This document shows, in pieces, positions 8,640-17,207 of a stretch of 64,000 nt of DNA. The notes beneath the pieces are model-generated. The model was given only the letters and a program-made list of their open reading frames with translations. It made no database searches and was not told where the DNA came from. How positions within the stretch are numbered: the stretch's first letter is position 1; each line of letters opens with the position of its first letter. A program made the position numbers and the translations under genes. Source of the DNA: Thermoplasmata archaeon (GTDB taxonomy: Archaea > Thermoplasmatota > Thermoplasmata > Lutacidiplasmatales > UBA184). The stretch spans positions 1 to 64,000 of the forward strand of contig DAHUZP010000001.1 in NCBI GenBank assembly GCA_027306505.1, in the 5' to 3' direction.

Positions 8640-10079
8640 GTGGAACTCCCGCTCGATCTCCCTCGTCCACGCCTGGGCCCGCCCGCCCACCCCCCCTCGC
8701 TCGCCCGGCTCCAGGCCCACATCCAACGCATCGGCATCGGTGGCCACTTCCGTGACACCCCACGAGAGCGAAGGGAGCGGGCCCTCGCCCTCTACTACTG
8801 CCAGGGCCTCCTCTTCCCCGGTGAACGCAAGAGCATGCAACCCTCCGCCGCCCGCGTCCCCGAGGCGAAGTACGAGGCCATCCAGAACTTCATCACGAAC
8901 TCTCCCTGGCCCTGGAGAGAGAGCCAGTCCCACCTCATCGACGAGATGAAGGAGAAGGCCAGCGGCCCGCGAGGGCTCTTGGTGATCGACGATGTCCCTT
9001 TCCCCAAACAGGTGGTCAAGAGCCCCGGGGTCTCCAAGCAGTATTCGGGCGTCCGGGGGTCGGTGGACAACTGCCAGGCCGTGGTGGACTGTGCCTACAT
9101 CCTCCCGCGGGGGACGGTGAACCGGGAGTCCGTGGGATGGTGCTTCGCCATGGACCTGTACCTTCCAAAGTCGTGGGCGCAAGACCCTGCCCGATGCGAG
9201 GAGGCGGGGATCCCTGTCCCGGTCGCCTTCCGTGAGAAGTGGCGGATCGGCCTGGAGCAGGTGGATCGAGCGCGCCAGCACGGTCTCCCGCACCGGGCCA
9301 CGCTCGCCGACTGTGGGTACGGTGACGCAGGAGAGCTCCGAGGAGCGCTACGGGCCCGGGGCGAGCCCTACGTGATGGAAGTGACCGCGAGCGAGGTGCG
9401 GGTCGTCCCGTTCACGGCCCCCATCCTTCGACCCGAGGACATCCTCGGGCACAGCTCGGGGAGCCACGCCACGAGGCCTCGTCTGATGCCGGGCACTCCG
9501 ACGGTAAGCCCGAAGGCCCTGGCGGAGAACGCCACGGACTGGGTGACGATCCGCTGGGCCGAGGGGACGAAGGGCCCTCTGGAAGGGGAGTTCACACGGC
9601 GGAAAGTGCGGGTGTGCCGAGGGGACAAGGTACCGACCGACGAGATGGGATGGCTCCTGCTGGAGAAGACCCCCGATGGTCCACGGTCCTGGATCTGCTG
9701 GGGGTTGAACTCGTTGAGGCTCGAGGAGCTGGCGCAGATGGCGCACCGACGGTTCCTCATCGAGCGCTTCCACGAGGAGGCCAAGATGGAGCTGGGGATG
9801 GACCACTTCGAAGGGCGGAGGTGGCGGGGCCTGAACCACCACCTGACGCTGGTCCTGATCACCCACACCTTCCTGGTGCTCGAACAACTAGCGTCTCAGG
9901 AGGAGGGAGAAGCCGAAGGGGAGGATCGCGCTCCCTTGCCGACCCTGGCCGAGATGCGGCGTCAGGTGGTGATCGAGGTGGCCCTGGCCCTCGTCGCACG
10001 CGTGGCCCTGGACCCAACGAAGAGAGAGCGCGTGGCGTGGGGAATGGCGGTGGCCCGCTACTGGGCAGGGGCCGGATAG
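8640..10079 (+). CDS. IS701-family transposase (DDE)
   Basis: 479 residues. Recognisable family blocks are GLLFPGERKSMQPSAARV, LVIDDVPFPKQ (first catalytic Asp), GVSKQYSGVRGSVDNCQAVV, LYLPKSWAQDPARCEEAGIP, TLADCGYGD (second Asp) and FHEEAKMELGMDHFEGR (Glu). All parts of the domain are present without frameshift, so the enzyme may be functional. The chosen start is a GTG at 8640 with a TATA-like GTATTAGG about 30 bp upstream. The gene lies inside the pair of inverted repeats described separately. Confidence 0.88.
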   Translation: MELPLDLPRPRLGPPAHPPSLARLQAHIQRIGIGGHFRDTPRERRERALALYYCQGLLFPGERKSMQPSAARVPEAKYEAIQNFITNSPWPWRESQSHLIDEMKEKASGPRGLLVIDDVPFPKQVVKSPGVSKQYSGVRGSVDNCQAVVDCAYILPRGTVNRESVGWCFAMDLYLPKSWAQDPARCEEAGIPVPVAFREKWRIGLEQVDRARQHGLPHRATLADCGYGDAGELRGALRARGEPYVMEVTASEVRVVPFTAPILRPEDILGHSSGSHATRPRLMPGTPTVSPKALAENATDWVTIRWAEGTKGPLEGEFTRRKVRVCRGDKVPTDEMGWLLLEKTPDGPRSWICWGLNSLRLEELAQMAHRRFLIERFHEEAKMELGMDHFEGRRWRGLNHHLTLVLITHTFLVLEQLASQEEGEAEGEDRAPLPTLAEMRRQVVIEVALALVARVALDPTKRERVAWGMAVARYWAGAG

Positions 10080-10230
10080 CAGGGGTCGCGGCTCGTGGAG
10101 AGCCGGGTGCCGCGCTGAGCGCGAGGGGACCCCCTCCCCTGCGTCCTGGGATGCGCGATGAACCGCCCGCACCGGGCCAGGGAAGTCGTCATCCGACACC
10201 GTGGCAGCAGACTCCAGTCAGGTCAGCGAA

Positions 10231-10261
10231 TGAGGTGCGCTCCAAATCCGACAAAGTAGTG
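10231..10261 (-). repeat. Right terminal inverted repeat of IS701-like element
   Basis: Mirror partner of 8494-8524. Confidence 0.75.
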
Positions 10262-10386
10262 GAAGTCACTAGAACGGGAAGGACCGGGTCCTCCCTCCCG
10301 GCTCCTGTGAGCTGCCCTCTATAGTAGAACGGAAGCGGCCTCGAACCGCAGGCCTCCCAACGGGGTCGAGGGACGGGAGGAGCGGG

Positions 10387-11697
10387 TCAACCGCCCGATG
10401 GGGCGCGCTCCACTCCGGAAGCACGAGCTCCATCCTCGGCCATCGGATGCACTGGGGGCTTCTCCCCCGGGACTGATGAGGAGGGCGCCCGACAGACCGG
10501 AGCGTGCGCCGGAAGCCTCGCGGTGAGGGCGCCAAGCGCGACCCGAGGTCGGAGGGCGAGAACGACCAGGAAGGCCCCGAGCCCTGCGAGGAGGACGACC
10601 CACAGTGTGCTGGGCGTACCACCAGTTCCCACGACGTGCGCCCCCTCGGGCAAGTGGAGCCCCGCGGCGGCCAGGAGGGCGTTCAGCGTCCCCCCCATTC
10701 CCCATGAGGTCAGGGGAGGAGGTACTCCCAGCGCGAGGCTCCCTCCGGCCACGAGGACCACTAGGCGAAGCACCGGAACGAACGTCCGAGATCCCCGGAG
10801 GTTCGAGAGGAGGCGCGGGGAGTTGGGAGACAAGCCCACCAACACCGCGGTCCCCCCGGGTAGGACATGTTGGAAGAGCCCCCCCGCGATCACGCCCGCG
10901 ATGGGGGCCCCGGCGGGCGGCACTGCCACCTCCAGGAGGAAAGCGAGCGACCAAGCGGCGCCCACCACGACGAGGACGACCCGCAGCAGGGTCGCGCTCC
11001 ATCGGGGCTCTCCGACCACGTCTAGCGTTGCGGGGCACTCCAAGCGTCGGTCCGCCGAGCCGAGCCCGATGAGCCCTCCGTAGAGCTTGAGGAGGCCCTC
11101 CTGAGCGATGAGGGCGATCCCTAGGACCAAGATCTGAAAGACGTTGAGGTACCAATTGTTCACCTGCAACAGCGCAATCGACACTCCGCTCGCCATCGCC
11201 ACCGCCCCGATGCCTGCCGCCGCGGCGAAGCTCGTCGAACAGCAGGCCCCCAACGTCAGGAGGGCGACCATGGCGGGGGTGAGGCCGGCCATGGAGCCGA
11301 CCGAGCGACCCTGGGCCCTCGACCGCTTCCAGTCGCGGTAGACCCGGACGGCGACGAGCAGGCCGGCGCCCATGCCGATGCCGACGCCGATCGAGACCGC
11401 GAGCATACTGAGCGAGGCGAAGAAGGGCAGGACGAGGATCCCCTCCGGCGCAACGAGGAGCAGAGCAGGGTAGTTCCACCACTCCGGAGAGAGGGGGTTG
11501 TAGATGGTCTGGACCGAGAGCGTCGAGGCACCGGTGGGAACGAGCTCCAGCATCGATCCCACCACGAGCGCGACCAGCCCGTAGAACAGGGCGACCAGGA
11601 CCGCAAGGGTCCTGCCACCTCGAGCGCGGAGCACCCGGCGGGTACGCGAAAGGGTCAACAGGTCCAGAAGACCGAAAGATCTCCGGCCCTCGCTCAT
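10387..11697 (-). CDS. Polytopic membrane protein of unknown function with a GACC motif
   Basis: 436 residues from the ATG at 11697. About nine or ten hydrophobic segments are visible: for example TLAVLVALFYGLVALVVG, ILVLPFFASLSMLAVSIGVGIG, MVALLTLGACCSTSFAAAAG, VFQILVLGIALIA and LWVVLLAGLGAFLVVLAL. The notable feature is a vicinal cysteine pair in LGACCSTSFAAAAGIGA inside or next to a membrane helix, which could bind metal or be redox active. The frame is open upstream to 12075 but that part is low-complexity Arg/Pro and overlaps the next gene, so it was not included. The gene upstream on the same strand, 82 bp away, encodes a secreted Ig-like protein, so the two may be co-expressed. Family not recognised. 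Confidence 0.65.
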   Translation of the reverse strand: MSEGRRSFGLLDLLTLSRTRRVLRARGGRTLAVLVALFYGLVALVVGSMLELVPTGASTLSVQTIYNPLSPEWWNYPALLLVAPEGILVLPFFASLSMLAVSIGVGIGMGAGLLVAVRVYRDWKRSRAQGRSVGSMAGLTPAMVALLTLGACCSTSFAAAAGIGAVAMASGVSIALLQVNNWYLNVFQILVLGIALIAQEGLLKLYGGLIGLGSADRRLECPATLDVVGEPRWSATLLRVVLVVVGAAWSLAFLLEVAVPPAGAPIAGVIAGGLFQHVLPGGTAVLVGLSPNSPRLLSNLRGSRTFVPVLRLVVLVAGGSLALGVPPPLTSWGMGGTLNALLAAAGLHLPEGAHVVGTGGTPSTLWVVLLAGLGAFLVVLALRPRVALGALTARLPAHAPVCRAPSSSVPGEKPPVHPMAEDGARASGVERAPSGG

Positions 11698-11779
11698 GCT
11701 CGTCCTGGGAGTGGGCCCAGCGGGGGCGCAGGGCCTCGGGGGTGAGGTCCCCGCTCGAGAGGTGGGCTCACGGTCGCGA

Positions 11780-12688
11780 TCATGAGCCCTTCTCTTCGGT
11801 CGGCCCCTCTGCAGGGGCCTCCCCGGCTTCAGGGCCCTCAGATCGGCCCGTGGAGCGGTCCGCGACCTCCGCCTCCTCGTCCGACCCGCCCTCGTCGGAG
11901 GATTCGGTTTCGTCGCGCGGCCCCTCGCCGGCGCGAGAGCCCGGTCGGAGCACCCAGACCGCGATGCACGACATTGGCACCACCACCGCCAGGAGCACGA
12001 GGAAGCTCGTGGTCGGGCTCGGCCCCGCGCTCGGAGAGGAGGTCGTTGGGGTGGGAGTGGGCGAAGGGCTGCCACCGGAGGGCGCAGTGTAGATGACCGA
12101 GATGGTCGCGTTCTGCATGAGGGTCACACCGCCGTAGGTGCCCCTGAGCTCGAGCACGCCGCCCATGGGAGTCAGGCACGCCGTGTACGTTGTGGGGGTG
12201 CTCGACCCTGAGCTCAGCTCTCCTAGCGCGGAGGGCAGCAGCTGCCAGGAGAACTGCGTCGAGTCGGTCAGCAGCGCGCCGCAGGCGTTCGTGGCGGTGG
12301 CCGTGAAGGACTGGCTCTTGAGCCCGTCGATGCTGAGTTGGCTCGGGGTGACCGTGAGGGAGGCGAGCTTCGAGCTCGAGCAGTTCCTGGGAGCGCTGGC
12401 GGATGCCCGCGGGGGCCAGGGGAGGGCTGGCGCCCGTGGCTCGTTCGCCACGGCCCCCCCACGGACCCCCCAGGGTGACGAAGGCACCGCTCCGAGGCCC
12501 GCGAAGAAGAGCGGGGCGCTCAGGAGCGAGAGAAGAGTGAGGAAGGAGAGCAAAAAGAGCAAGGAGAGCCAAGAGAGGGCGGAGGTCGCGCGCGGTCCTG
12601 AGCGGGCCCTTGTGTCACGATAAGGAGAGCTCGCAGTACCTAGGGGTGGGACGCCCTGGTCGACCAGAGCGGCACTCGGTCGCCCCAT
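11780..12688 (-). CDS. Secreted Ig-like domain protein with C-terminal membrane anchor
   Basis: About 302 residues from an ATG at 12688; the frame is open to another ATG at 12805 and the start is uncertain. After an Arg-rich stretch, a strong hydrophobic segment (WLSLLFLLSFLTLLSLLSAP) acts as a signal or first membrane helix. It is followed by one domain of about 95 residues (KLASLTVTPSQLSIDGLKSQ onwards) with the strand pattern of bacterial Ig-like (Big_2) folds and two cysteines. A Pro/Thr/Ser linker leads to a second membrane helix (FLVLLAVVVPMSCIAVWVL) and an acidic cytoplasmic tail. The product is probably displayed outside the cell. No enzymatic motif is seen. Confidence 0.55.
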   Translation of the reverse strand: MGRPSAALVDQGVPPLGTASSPYRDTRARSGPRATSALSWLSLLFLLSFLTLLSLLSAPLFFAGLGAVPSSPWGVRGGAVANEPRAPALPWPPRASASAPRNCSSSKLASLTVTPSQLSIDGLKSQSFTATATNACGALLTDSTQFSWQLLPSALGELSSGSSTPTTYTACLTPMGGVLELRGTYGGVTLMQNATISVIYTAPSGGSPSPTPTPTTSSPSAGPSPTTSFLVLLAVVVPMSCIAVWVLRPGSRAGEGPRDETESSDEGGSDEEAEVADRSTGRSEGPEAGEAPAEGPTEEKGS

Positions 12689-12966
12689 CGCCCGGGGGTC
12701 CTGGCGGCGCCGATGAGGCAGCATAGGTCTATCCCGTGGGAGGCTCGGGCCGCCTCCCCTCGGGAGGCCGTCCGAGACGACGTGCCCTCCTGCGGCTTGG
12801 ACCATGCCCCTGACCTATGGGGCAGAGCGTGGGGACCCCGACTTAAGGGGGAAGTGAAAGGCGATTGACCCGGGACGCGAAGCTGACCGCTTGGAGGCAC
12901 CGAGCGAGAGCCAGGGAAGTGGAATCGGTGGACGGGAGCCTCCCTGCACCGACGGAGGGTCCGCGC
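12689..12966. other. Intergenic region, no gene supported
   Basis: It contains a TATA-like CTTAAG at about 12841-12846 (either strand) but no convincing short gene; if the Ig-like gene starts at 12805, part of this stretch is its 5' end. Confidence 0.4.
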
Positions 12967-13989
12967 TCAGGGCTCGATGACCGTCCTCAACCCCTCGCCG
13001 CGTCGCAGTCGGGCGAGCCCCTCGTCGATGCGGTCGAGAGGTAGCTCCGCCGAGATGACCGGATCCAACTGGACCTTCCCTCGCCGGACCAGGTCGATGA
13101 CCTTCGGATAGTCGACCGGGCGGCACCCCAGGGAGCCCACCAGGGACTGCTCCAGGAACATGATCCGATGGAGCGGGACCGGCGCGCTCTCCGCGCTGTA
13201 GCCGATGAGGCAGAGCCGGCCGCCGCGCCGCAGGGTGCCCATCGCGCTGTTCACCGTCGCCGGCGAGCCCACGGCCTCGATCGCCACGTCCGCCCCGTCA
13301 CCCGCGATCGCTCGGACGCTCTTGCCTACGTCCGTGCCGGCTCCCGCCTTCACGGTCCCCACGGCCCCCAACTTCGTCGCGACCTGGAGCTTCTCCTCGC
13401 TGAGGTCCACGGCGATGACCCGCGCGCCGACCGCTTGCGCCATCTGGACCGCATTGATGCCCACCCCCCCACAACCGACCACCACCACCCACTCGCCGGC
13501 CCGCACCGCGGCCCGGTTGACCACCGCGTGGTACGGGGTCGAGATGGCGTCGGCGATGATGGAGGCGCGGGCGAGGGGGATGTCCTTAGGGAGCGGAACG
13601 AGCTCGGAGGCGGGCACGAGGACCTGTTCCGCGAAGCCCCCGTCCATGTGGTTTCCGAACATCCGCATCTTCGCGCAGATGTTACCACGACCGGTCTGGC
13701 AGAGGGAGCAGCGTCCGCAGGGGATCACCGCTGGGACGATCACCCGCTCGCCGACCTGGACCCCCTCGACCTCGGGACCGAGGGCCGCGACGGTCCCGGA
13801 GATCTCGTGGCCCAGGATGAGCGGCGGAGGATGGGCCGTCGCTACGCCGTGGTCCAGGTAGTGCAGGTCCGTGTGGCACAGGCCGCATCCCGCCACGTCC
13901 ACGAGAACCTCGTGGGCTTTGGGCTTGGGGTCGGGCACCTGCTTCAGCTCTAGCGGCTTCCCAGGACCAGTGTAGATCGCGGCGCGCAT
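12967..13989 (-). CDS. had: Zinc alcohol dehydrogenase, probable 6-hydroxycyclohex-1-ene-1-carbonyl-CoA dehydrogenase
   Basis: 340 residues of the medium-chain zinc dehydrogenase family. The catalytic zinc site is GCGLCHTDLHYLDHG plus GHEISG, and the structural zinc site is PCGRCSLCQTGRGNIC. The nucleotide-binding motif VVGCGGVGINAV binds NAD. The wording GHEISGTVAALG, VIVPAVIPCGRC and ADAISTPYHAV closely recalls the Thauera-type Had enzyme. That enzyme oxidises 6-hydroxycyclohex-1-ene-1-carbonyl-CoA to the 6-oxo compound in anaerobic benzoate degradation. The gene is the last of the benzoyl-CoA operon, with a GGAAGGAG ribosome binding site before its ATG. Family membership is certain; the substrate is inferred from wording and from the neighbouring dch, oah and bcr genes. 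Confidence 0.82.
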   Translation of the reverse strand: MRAAIYTGPGKPLELKQVPDPKPKAHEVLVDVAGCGLCHTDLHYLDHGVATAHPPPLILGHEISGTVAALGPEVEGVQVGERVIVPAVIPCGRCSLCQTGRGNICAKMRMFGNHMDGGFAEQVLVPASELVPLPKDIPLARASIIADAISTPYHAVVNRAAVRAGEWVVVVGCGGVGINAVQMAQAVGARVIAVDLSEEKLQVATKLGAVGTVKAGAGTDVGKSVRAIAGDGADVAIEAVGSPATVNSAMGTLRRGGRLCLIGYSAESAPVPLHRIMFLEQSLVGSLGCRPVDYPKVIDLVRRGKVQLDPVISAELPLDRIDEGLARLRRGEGLRTVIEP

Positions 13990-14113
13990 CTTCTTGCTTC
14001 TCCTTCCTGCGTGAACGGGTTGTGCCGCCTCCCTCGGGTCCCTGCAAGCACCGACTGTCGGGTCGCCCGCGCTCGCGTCACCGCGGGCGCTTCGACCCCC
14101 GTGGGGGGGGCCC

Positions 14114-15046
14114 TCAGGATCGGGATGCCTGGCCGGACGAGGTGGAGGACGTGGAGGACCCCGAAGGAGGAGCGGGCTTGGAGCGGGAGAGGAACTGCTT
14201 GAGCCCATCCTCAGCCCCAGGCTCGGCCATGAGCTCCTCCAGGTAGCTCCGCTCGGCGCGGTGCAGCGCGGAGCTCGTGTCGTGGGCCATGAGCTGCTTG
14301 ATGAGACGGAGCGCGGAAGGACGGAAGCCTCCCAGCGTGCGGGCCCACCTCGCCACCTCCTGGGCGAGCTGGCCGTCCGGCACGACCCGATTGAGGATGC
14401 CCATCCGCTGGGCCTCCTCTGCAGGGACCTTCTCCCCGAGCAGCAGGAGCTCGAGCGCCTTCCTCGGCCCGAACATGGTGGCGTAGTTCGCGACCCCATA
14501 GGGAGGGAAGACCCCCAGGTGCACCTCGGGTTGTCCAAAGGACGCCGAAGAGGAACCGACCGCGAGGTCGCACGCCATCAACAGCTCGAGGCCCCCGCCC
14601 AGGCAGTGACCGTGCACCTGCCCGATCGTCGGGGCACGGACGGCGCGGATGGCGCCGACCGCCTCGCGGAACGCGGCGAGCATCGGTCGGACCTGGGGGC
14701 GAAGGTGCTCCTTCACCTCGAAGCCCGCGCTCCAGCAGTTCCCGACGCCCTCAAGGACGATGACCCGGGCCTCGAGGACCTGCGGGGTCCGCAGCGACTT
14801 CGAGAGCTGCTGCAAGAGGTAGGTGTCGAAGATGTTGAGCGGGCCGCGCTCCCATCTCACGTGGACGGCACCCTCCAGGGGGACCACCTCCACGCGGCCG
14901 GTCGGAGGGGGGACGTCCTGGCTCGCGCTGCCGACAGAACGAGCGCCTTCGCCCGCTGCAGCGGGCGACTCCGCATGGGCGGACCGTGTCCGGCTCATCT
15001 CCACCGCGCTGCTCGCCCTCGCCATCCTTGGAACCTCCACGCTCAA
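14114..15046 (-). CDS. dch: Enoyl-CoA hydratase family, probable cyclohexa-1,5-diene-1-carbonyl-CoA hydratase
   Basis: About 310 residues of the crotonase fold. The oxyanion-hole loops are CWSAGFEVKEH and GHCLGGGLELLMACDL. The motif GPLNIFDTYLLQQLS and the 'SAG-x-EV-K-EH' loop are typical of the dienoyl-CoA hydratases of the benzoyl-CoA pathway, which hydrate the product of benzoyl-CoA reductase. The N-terminus is an Ala/Ser/Arg-rich 45-residue extension. The start is a TTG that overlaps the stop of the preceding bcrC gene (TTGA), with an ATG seven codons later as alternative. The C-terminal tail is Ser/Thr-rich. Function is inferred from family and operon; a generic enoyl-CoA hydratase is the main alternative. 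Confidence 0.8.
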   Translation of the reverse strand: MSVEVPRMARASSAVEMSRTRSAHAESPAAAGEGARSVGSASQDVPPPTGRVEVVPLEGAVHVRWERGPLNIFDTYLLQQLSKSLRTPQVLEARVIVLEGVGNCWSAGFEVKEHLRPQVRPMLAAFREAVGAIRAVRAPTIGQVHGHCLGGGLELLMACDLAVGSSSASFGQPEVHLGVFPPYGVANYATMFGPRKALELLLLGEKVPAEEAQRMGILNRVVPDGQLAQEVARWARTLGGFRPSALRLIKQLMAHDTSSALHRAERSYLEELMAEPGAEDGLKQFLSRSKPAPPSGSSTSSTSSGQASRS

Positions 15047-16359
15047 TCGAAGAGCACCGACTCGACGAAGGTCTCTATCTGTAACCGGGACTGCTCGTAG
15101 GCGGTCGAGCGCTCTTCGAACTCCATGTGCAGGTAGGGGATCTTCTCGCGGTCGAGACCGCGACGGTAGAGGACCACGTCCTCGAGCGCGGGCTCGCAGA
15201 ACTTCGCCGTGAGGAAGAGCACACCCTGAGCATCGACCGCGCGGGCACGGGCGACGATCGAGTCACCCTTGGGGATCGGGGTCGCCCGTACACCGATATC
15301 GACCGGGGTCTGGACGTAGGACCGGGCCATGTTCTCGAGCGGGTCGCCGTCGAGCGGGACCGTCGGGGTCCAATGGTGGAGCATGTTGAGCTCGTCCCCC
15401 ACGACGTAGCACCCCGCCTCCTCCACGAGCGCCAGCATATCGGGCGTCGGCTGCTCGCAGAAGGGACCCACCACGAGCACACGCACCGCGTCGCGCTTCG
15501 TGCGGGAGCGCTCCCGGGCCTGCTCGAGCGAGCGTCGTAGCAGCGGCAGGTGGGCCTCGGGAGGCAGAAGGTCGCCCATACGCTCCAAGAGGTAGAGCTC
15601 GGAGGTGGGGAGCTTCCAGGGCTCCTTTCGGCGCAGCTCAGAGAGCTCCTCGATCGCGCGACGCCGCTCGTTGTAGAGCTTGAGGCTCTGGGTGAGCTCG
15701 CTCGCTTGGTAGCGGTTGCCCGAGACCTTCTCGAACTTCGCTATCAAGCGCCGGTACTCGGTCACGAGGAACGGGATGGTCGCGGGGGAGGTGAAGTTCT
15801 GGGGCAGGTGGAGCATGTGCGTCGCGGACCCCGGTTTCAGTCGGCATAGGATCCCCTCCAGGTTCCGGCTCACGTCGCAGATGTAGGGGAAGACGTAGGC
15901 CGAGAACGGGTCCAGGCAGCCCGTGATCGCGAGCTCGAGCGTCGACTTGCTGATCGAGCAGAGGAACGAGCCGAGCGCGGCGTCGGCGTGGGTGATCTCG
16001 AGGTCCTCCCCTCCGCCGTGCACCGTGACCGGGAGCATCCCAAGCGAGTGGGCGATCTCGTGCGGGGTGTAGACGGGGAAGAACGCGACGGAGGTGCCTC
16101 CCCCGGCGGCCCAGGCCCGGGCCGTAGGGAAGGAGAGGTCCCGGATGAGCTCCCGAGCGTTCTTGAGGATCTCCTCGAGGTTCTTGAGGTCCCGCAGCTC
16201 CCGCAGGTCCGGCGAGAGGGCCTGCCCGGAAGGGAGCAGGACCGGCAGGGGCTCCGAGGGCGTCCCGCCCGCCCCGGCCGAGGAGGGGATGCCCGGCAGC
16301 TTGGACGGGACCTCCGGTGGCCGGGAGCCGGACCGCGGCTGGATCTGCACGAGCCTCAT
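15043..16359 (-). CDS. bcrC: Benzoyl-CoA reductase catalytic-type subunit, BcrC-like
   Basis: 438 residues of the 2-hydroxyacyl-CoA dehydratase D-component / BcrC family (HGD-D). Conserved features include VAFFPVYTPHEIAHSLGMLPV near residue 105, the Cys-containing stretches SFLCSISKST, AITGCLDPFS, VFPYICDVSR and GPFCEQPTPD, and AKFCEPA near the end. Some of these cysteines should hold a [4Fe-4S] cluster. With BcrB it forms the module that transfers electrons to the aromatic ring. The first 60 residues are Pro/Ser-rich and look like an added tail. It starts 2 bp after the upstream ATPase gene stops. Assignment as BcrC rather than a dehydratase subunit rests on two distinct ATPase genes plus dch, had and oah in the same operon. 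Confidence 0.82.
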   Translation of the reverse strand: MRLVQIQPRSGSRPPEVPSKLPGIPSSAGAGGTPSEPLPVLLPSGQALSPDLRELRDLKNLEEILKNARELIRDLSFPTARAWAAGGGTSVAFFPVYTPHEIAHSLGMLPVTVHGGGEDLEITHADAALGSFLCSISKSTLELAITGCLDPFSAYVFPYICDVSRNLEGILCRLKPGSATHMLHLPQNFTSPATIPFLVTEYRRLIAKFEKVSGNRYQASELTQSLKLYNERRRAIEELSELRRKEPWKLPTSELYLLERMGDLLPPEAHLPLLRRSLEQARERSRTKRDAVRVLVVGPFCEQPTPDMLALVEEAGCYVVGDELNMLHHWTPTVPLDGDPLENMARSYVQTPVDIGVRATPIPKGDSIVARARAVDAQGVLFLTAKFCEPALEDVVLYRRGLDREKIPYLHMEFEERSTAYEQSRLQIETFVESVLFD

Positions 16360-16361
16360 GC

Positions 16362-17207
16362 CTAGGCCCCTCCGGAGGAGACCAATGCGGCGTCCGTAGG
16401 GGTCGAGGAGCTGGTCGCGCCCGATGCGAGCTTCTGTGCCCGCTGGTAGCCCAGGAGGGCGGCACCGATCGCGGCGGCGAAGTGACCTTGCTCGTCCGCG
16501 TGGACGGGGAGCTTCGCGGTCCCCTCAAGCGCCTTCACCATGGCCGGGCTGTGCACGAGGCCGCCCACCAGGGTCACGTCGGGCTGGAGGCCTACGTAGC
16601 GCATCAACGCCTGGGCGCGCTGGGCGAGCGAGAGGTAGATCCCCATGAGGATGTCCGGGAGCGGGACCCCCTCCGCGACGTTGTTGATGATCTCCGTCTC
16701 CGCGAGGACCGCGCAGACCGAGGAGATGAGCTTCGGCTGCTGGGAGTGCAGGGCCTTCCCCGACATCTCCTCGAGGGGGACCTGAAGGTACTTCGAGCAG
16801 CGCTCGACGAAGCGCCCGGCGCCGGCCGCGCACTTCTCGTTCATCTTGAACTTCACGACCCGCCCCGTTTCCGTGATGGAGATGGCGCGGGAGGACTGCG
16901 CCCCGATGTCCACCACGTGTCGCGTCGCGGGATGCAGGAAGTGGGCGCCCCTGGCGGAGGAGGTGATGTCGCTCACCTGCAGCTGCCTCGCCGGGAACAT
17001 GTAGCGCCCGAAGCCGGTGGTGCAGACGTACTGGAGCTCCCCCGGCAGGAGGTTCTCCTCCTCCGTCAGGCGCTCGAGCACCTGCTGGCCGGCATTCGCC
17101 GCGTTCCCCCGTGTGGGGACCGCGGCGGTGCGCAGGAGCTTCGTCCCTCCCTCGAGGAGCGCGCCCTTGACGCTGCCGCTCCCCAGGTCGAGCCCGCAGG
17201 TGATCAT
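16362..17207 (-). CDS. Benzoyl-CoA reductase ATPase subunit (divergent activase)
   Basis: 281 residues of the BadF/BadG/BcrA/BcrD ATPase family (ASKHA fold). The phosphate-1 motif is GLDLGSGSVKGALL, and phosphate-2 is VVDIGAQSSRAI, where the usual GGQD(T/S)K is changed to GAQSSR. The cluster loop is NEKCAAGAGRFVERC and the second cluster cysteine is in SVCAVLAETE. Two monomers, or one of each kind, bridge a [4Fe-4S] cluster and couple ATP hydrolysis to low-potential electron transfer. A different ATPase lies immediately upstream; the ATG here overlaps its stop as ATGA. Two unlike ATPases in one operon is the BcrA/BcrD arrangement, not the single activator of 2-hydroxyacyl-CoA dehydratases. 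Which one corresponds to BcrA and which to BcrD I cannot decide. Confidence 0.85.
   Translation of the reverse strand: MITCGLDLGSGSVKGALLEGGTKLLRTAAVPTRGNAANAGQQVLERLTEEENLLPGELQYVCTTGFGRYMFPARQLQVSDITSSARGAHFLHPATRHVVDIGAQSSRAISITETGRVVKFKMNEKCAAGAGRFVERCSKYLQVPLEEMSGKALHSQQPKLISSVCAVLAETEIINNVAEGVPLPDILMGIYLSLAQRAQALMRYVGLQPDVTLVGGLVHSPAMVKALEGTAKLPVHADEQGHFAAAIGAALLGYQRAQKLASGATSSSTPTDAALVSSGGA

Larger units (their letters stand above)
8494..10261 (+). mobile_element. IS701-family insertion sequence with terminal inverted repeats
   Basis: The ends are defined by imperfect inverted repeats. The left end reads CACTACTTTGGCAGAACTTG from 8494. The right end, read inward on the minus strand from 10261, is CACTACTTTGTCGGATTTGG. 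They match at about three quarters of the first 30 positions, including the outermost ten bases. The element is about 1.77 kb, which is somewhat long for the family, and encloses one full-length transposase. No clear target duplication is visible at the flanks, so an old insertion or misplaced outer boundary by a few bases is possible. Confidence 0.8.

Noticed and set aside
10325-10365. Possible tRNA 3' end on the minus strand (GGTTCGAGG)
   Set aside because: No matching acceptor 5' half or anticodon arm nearby.
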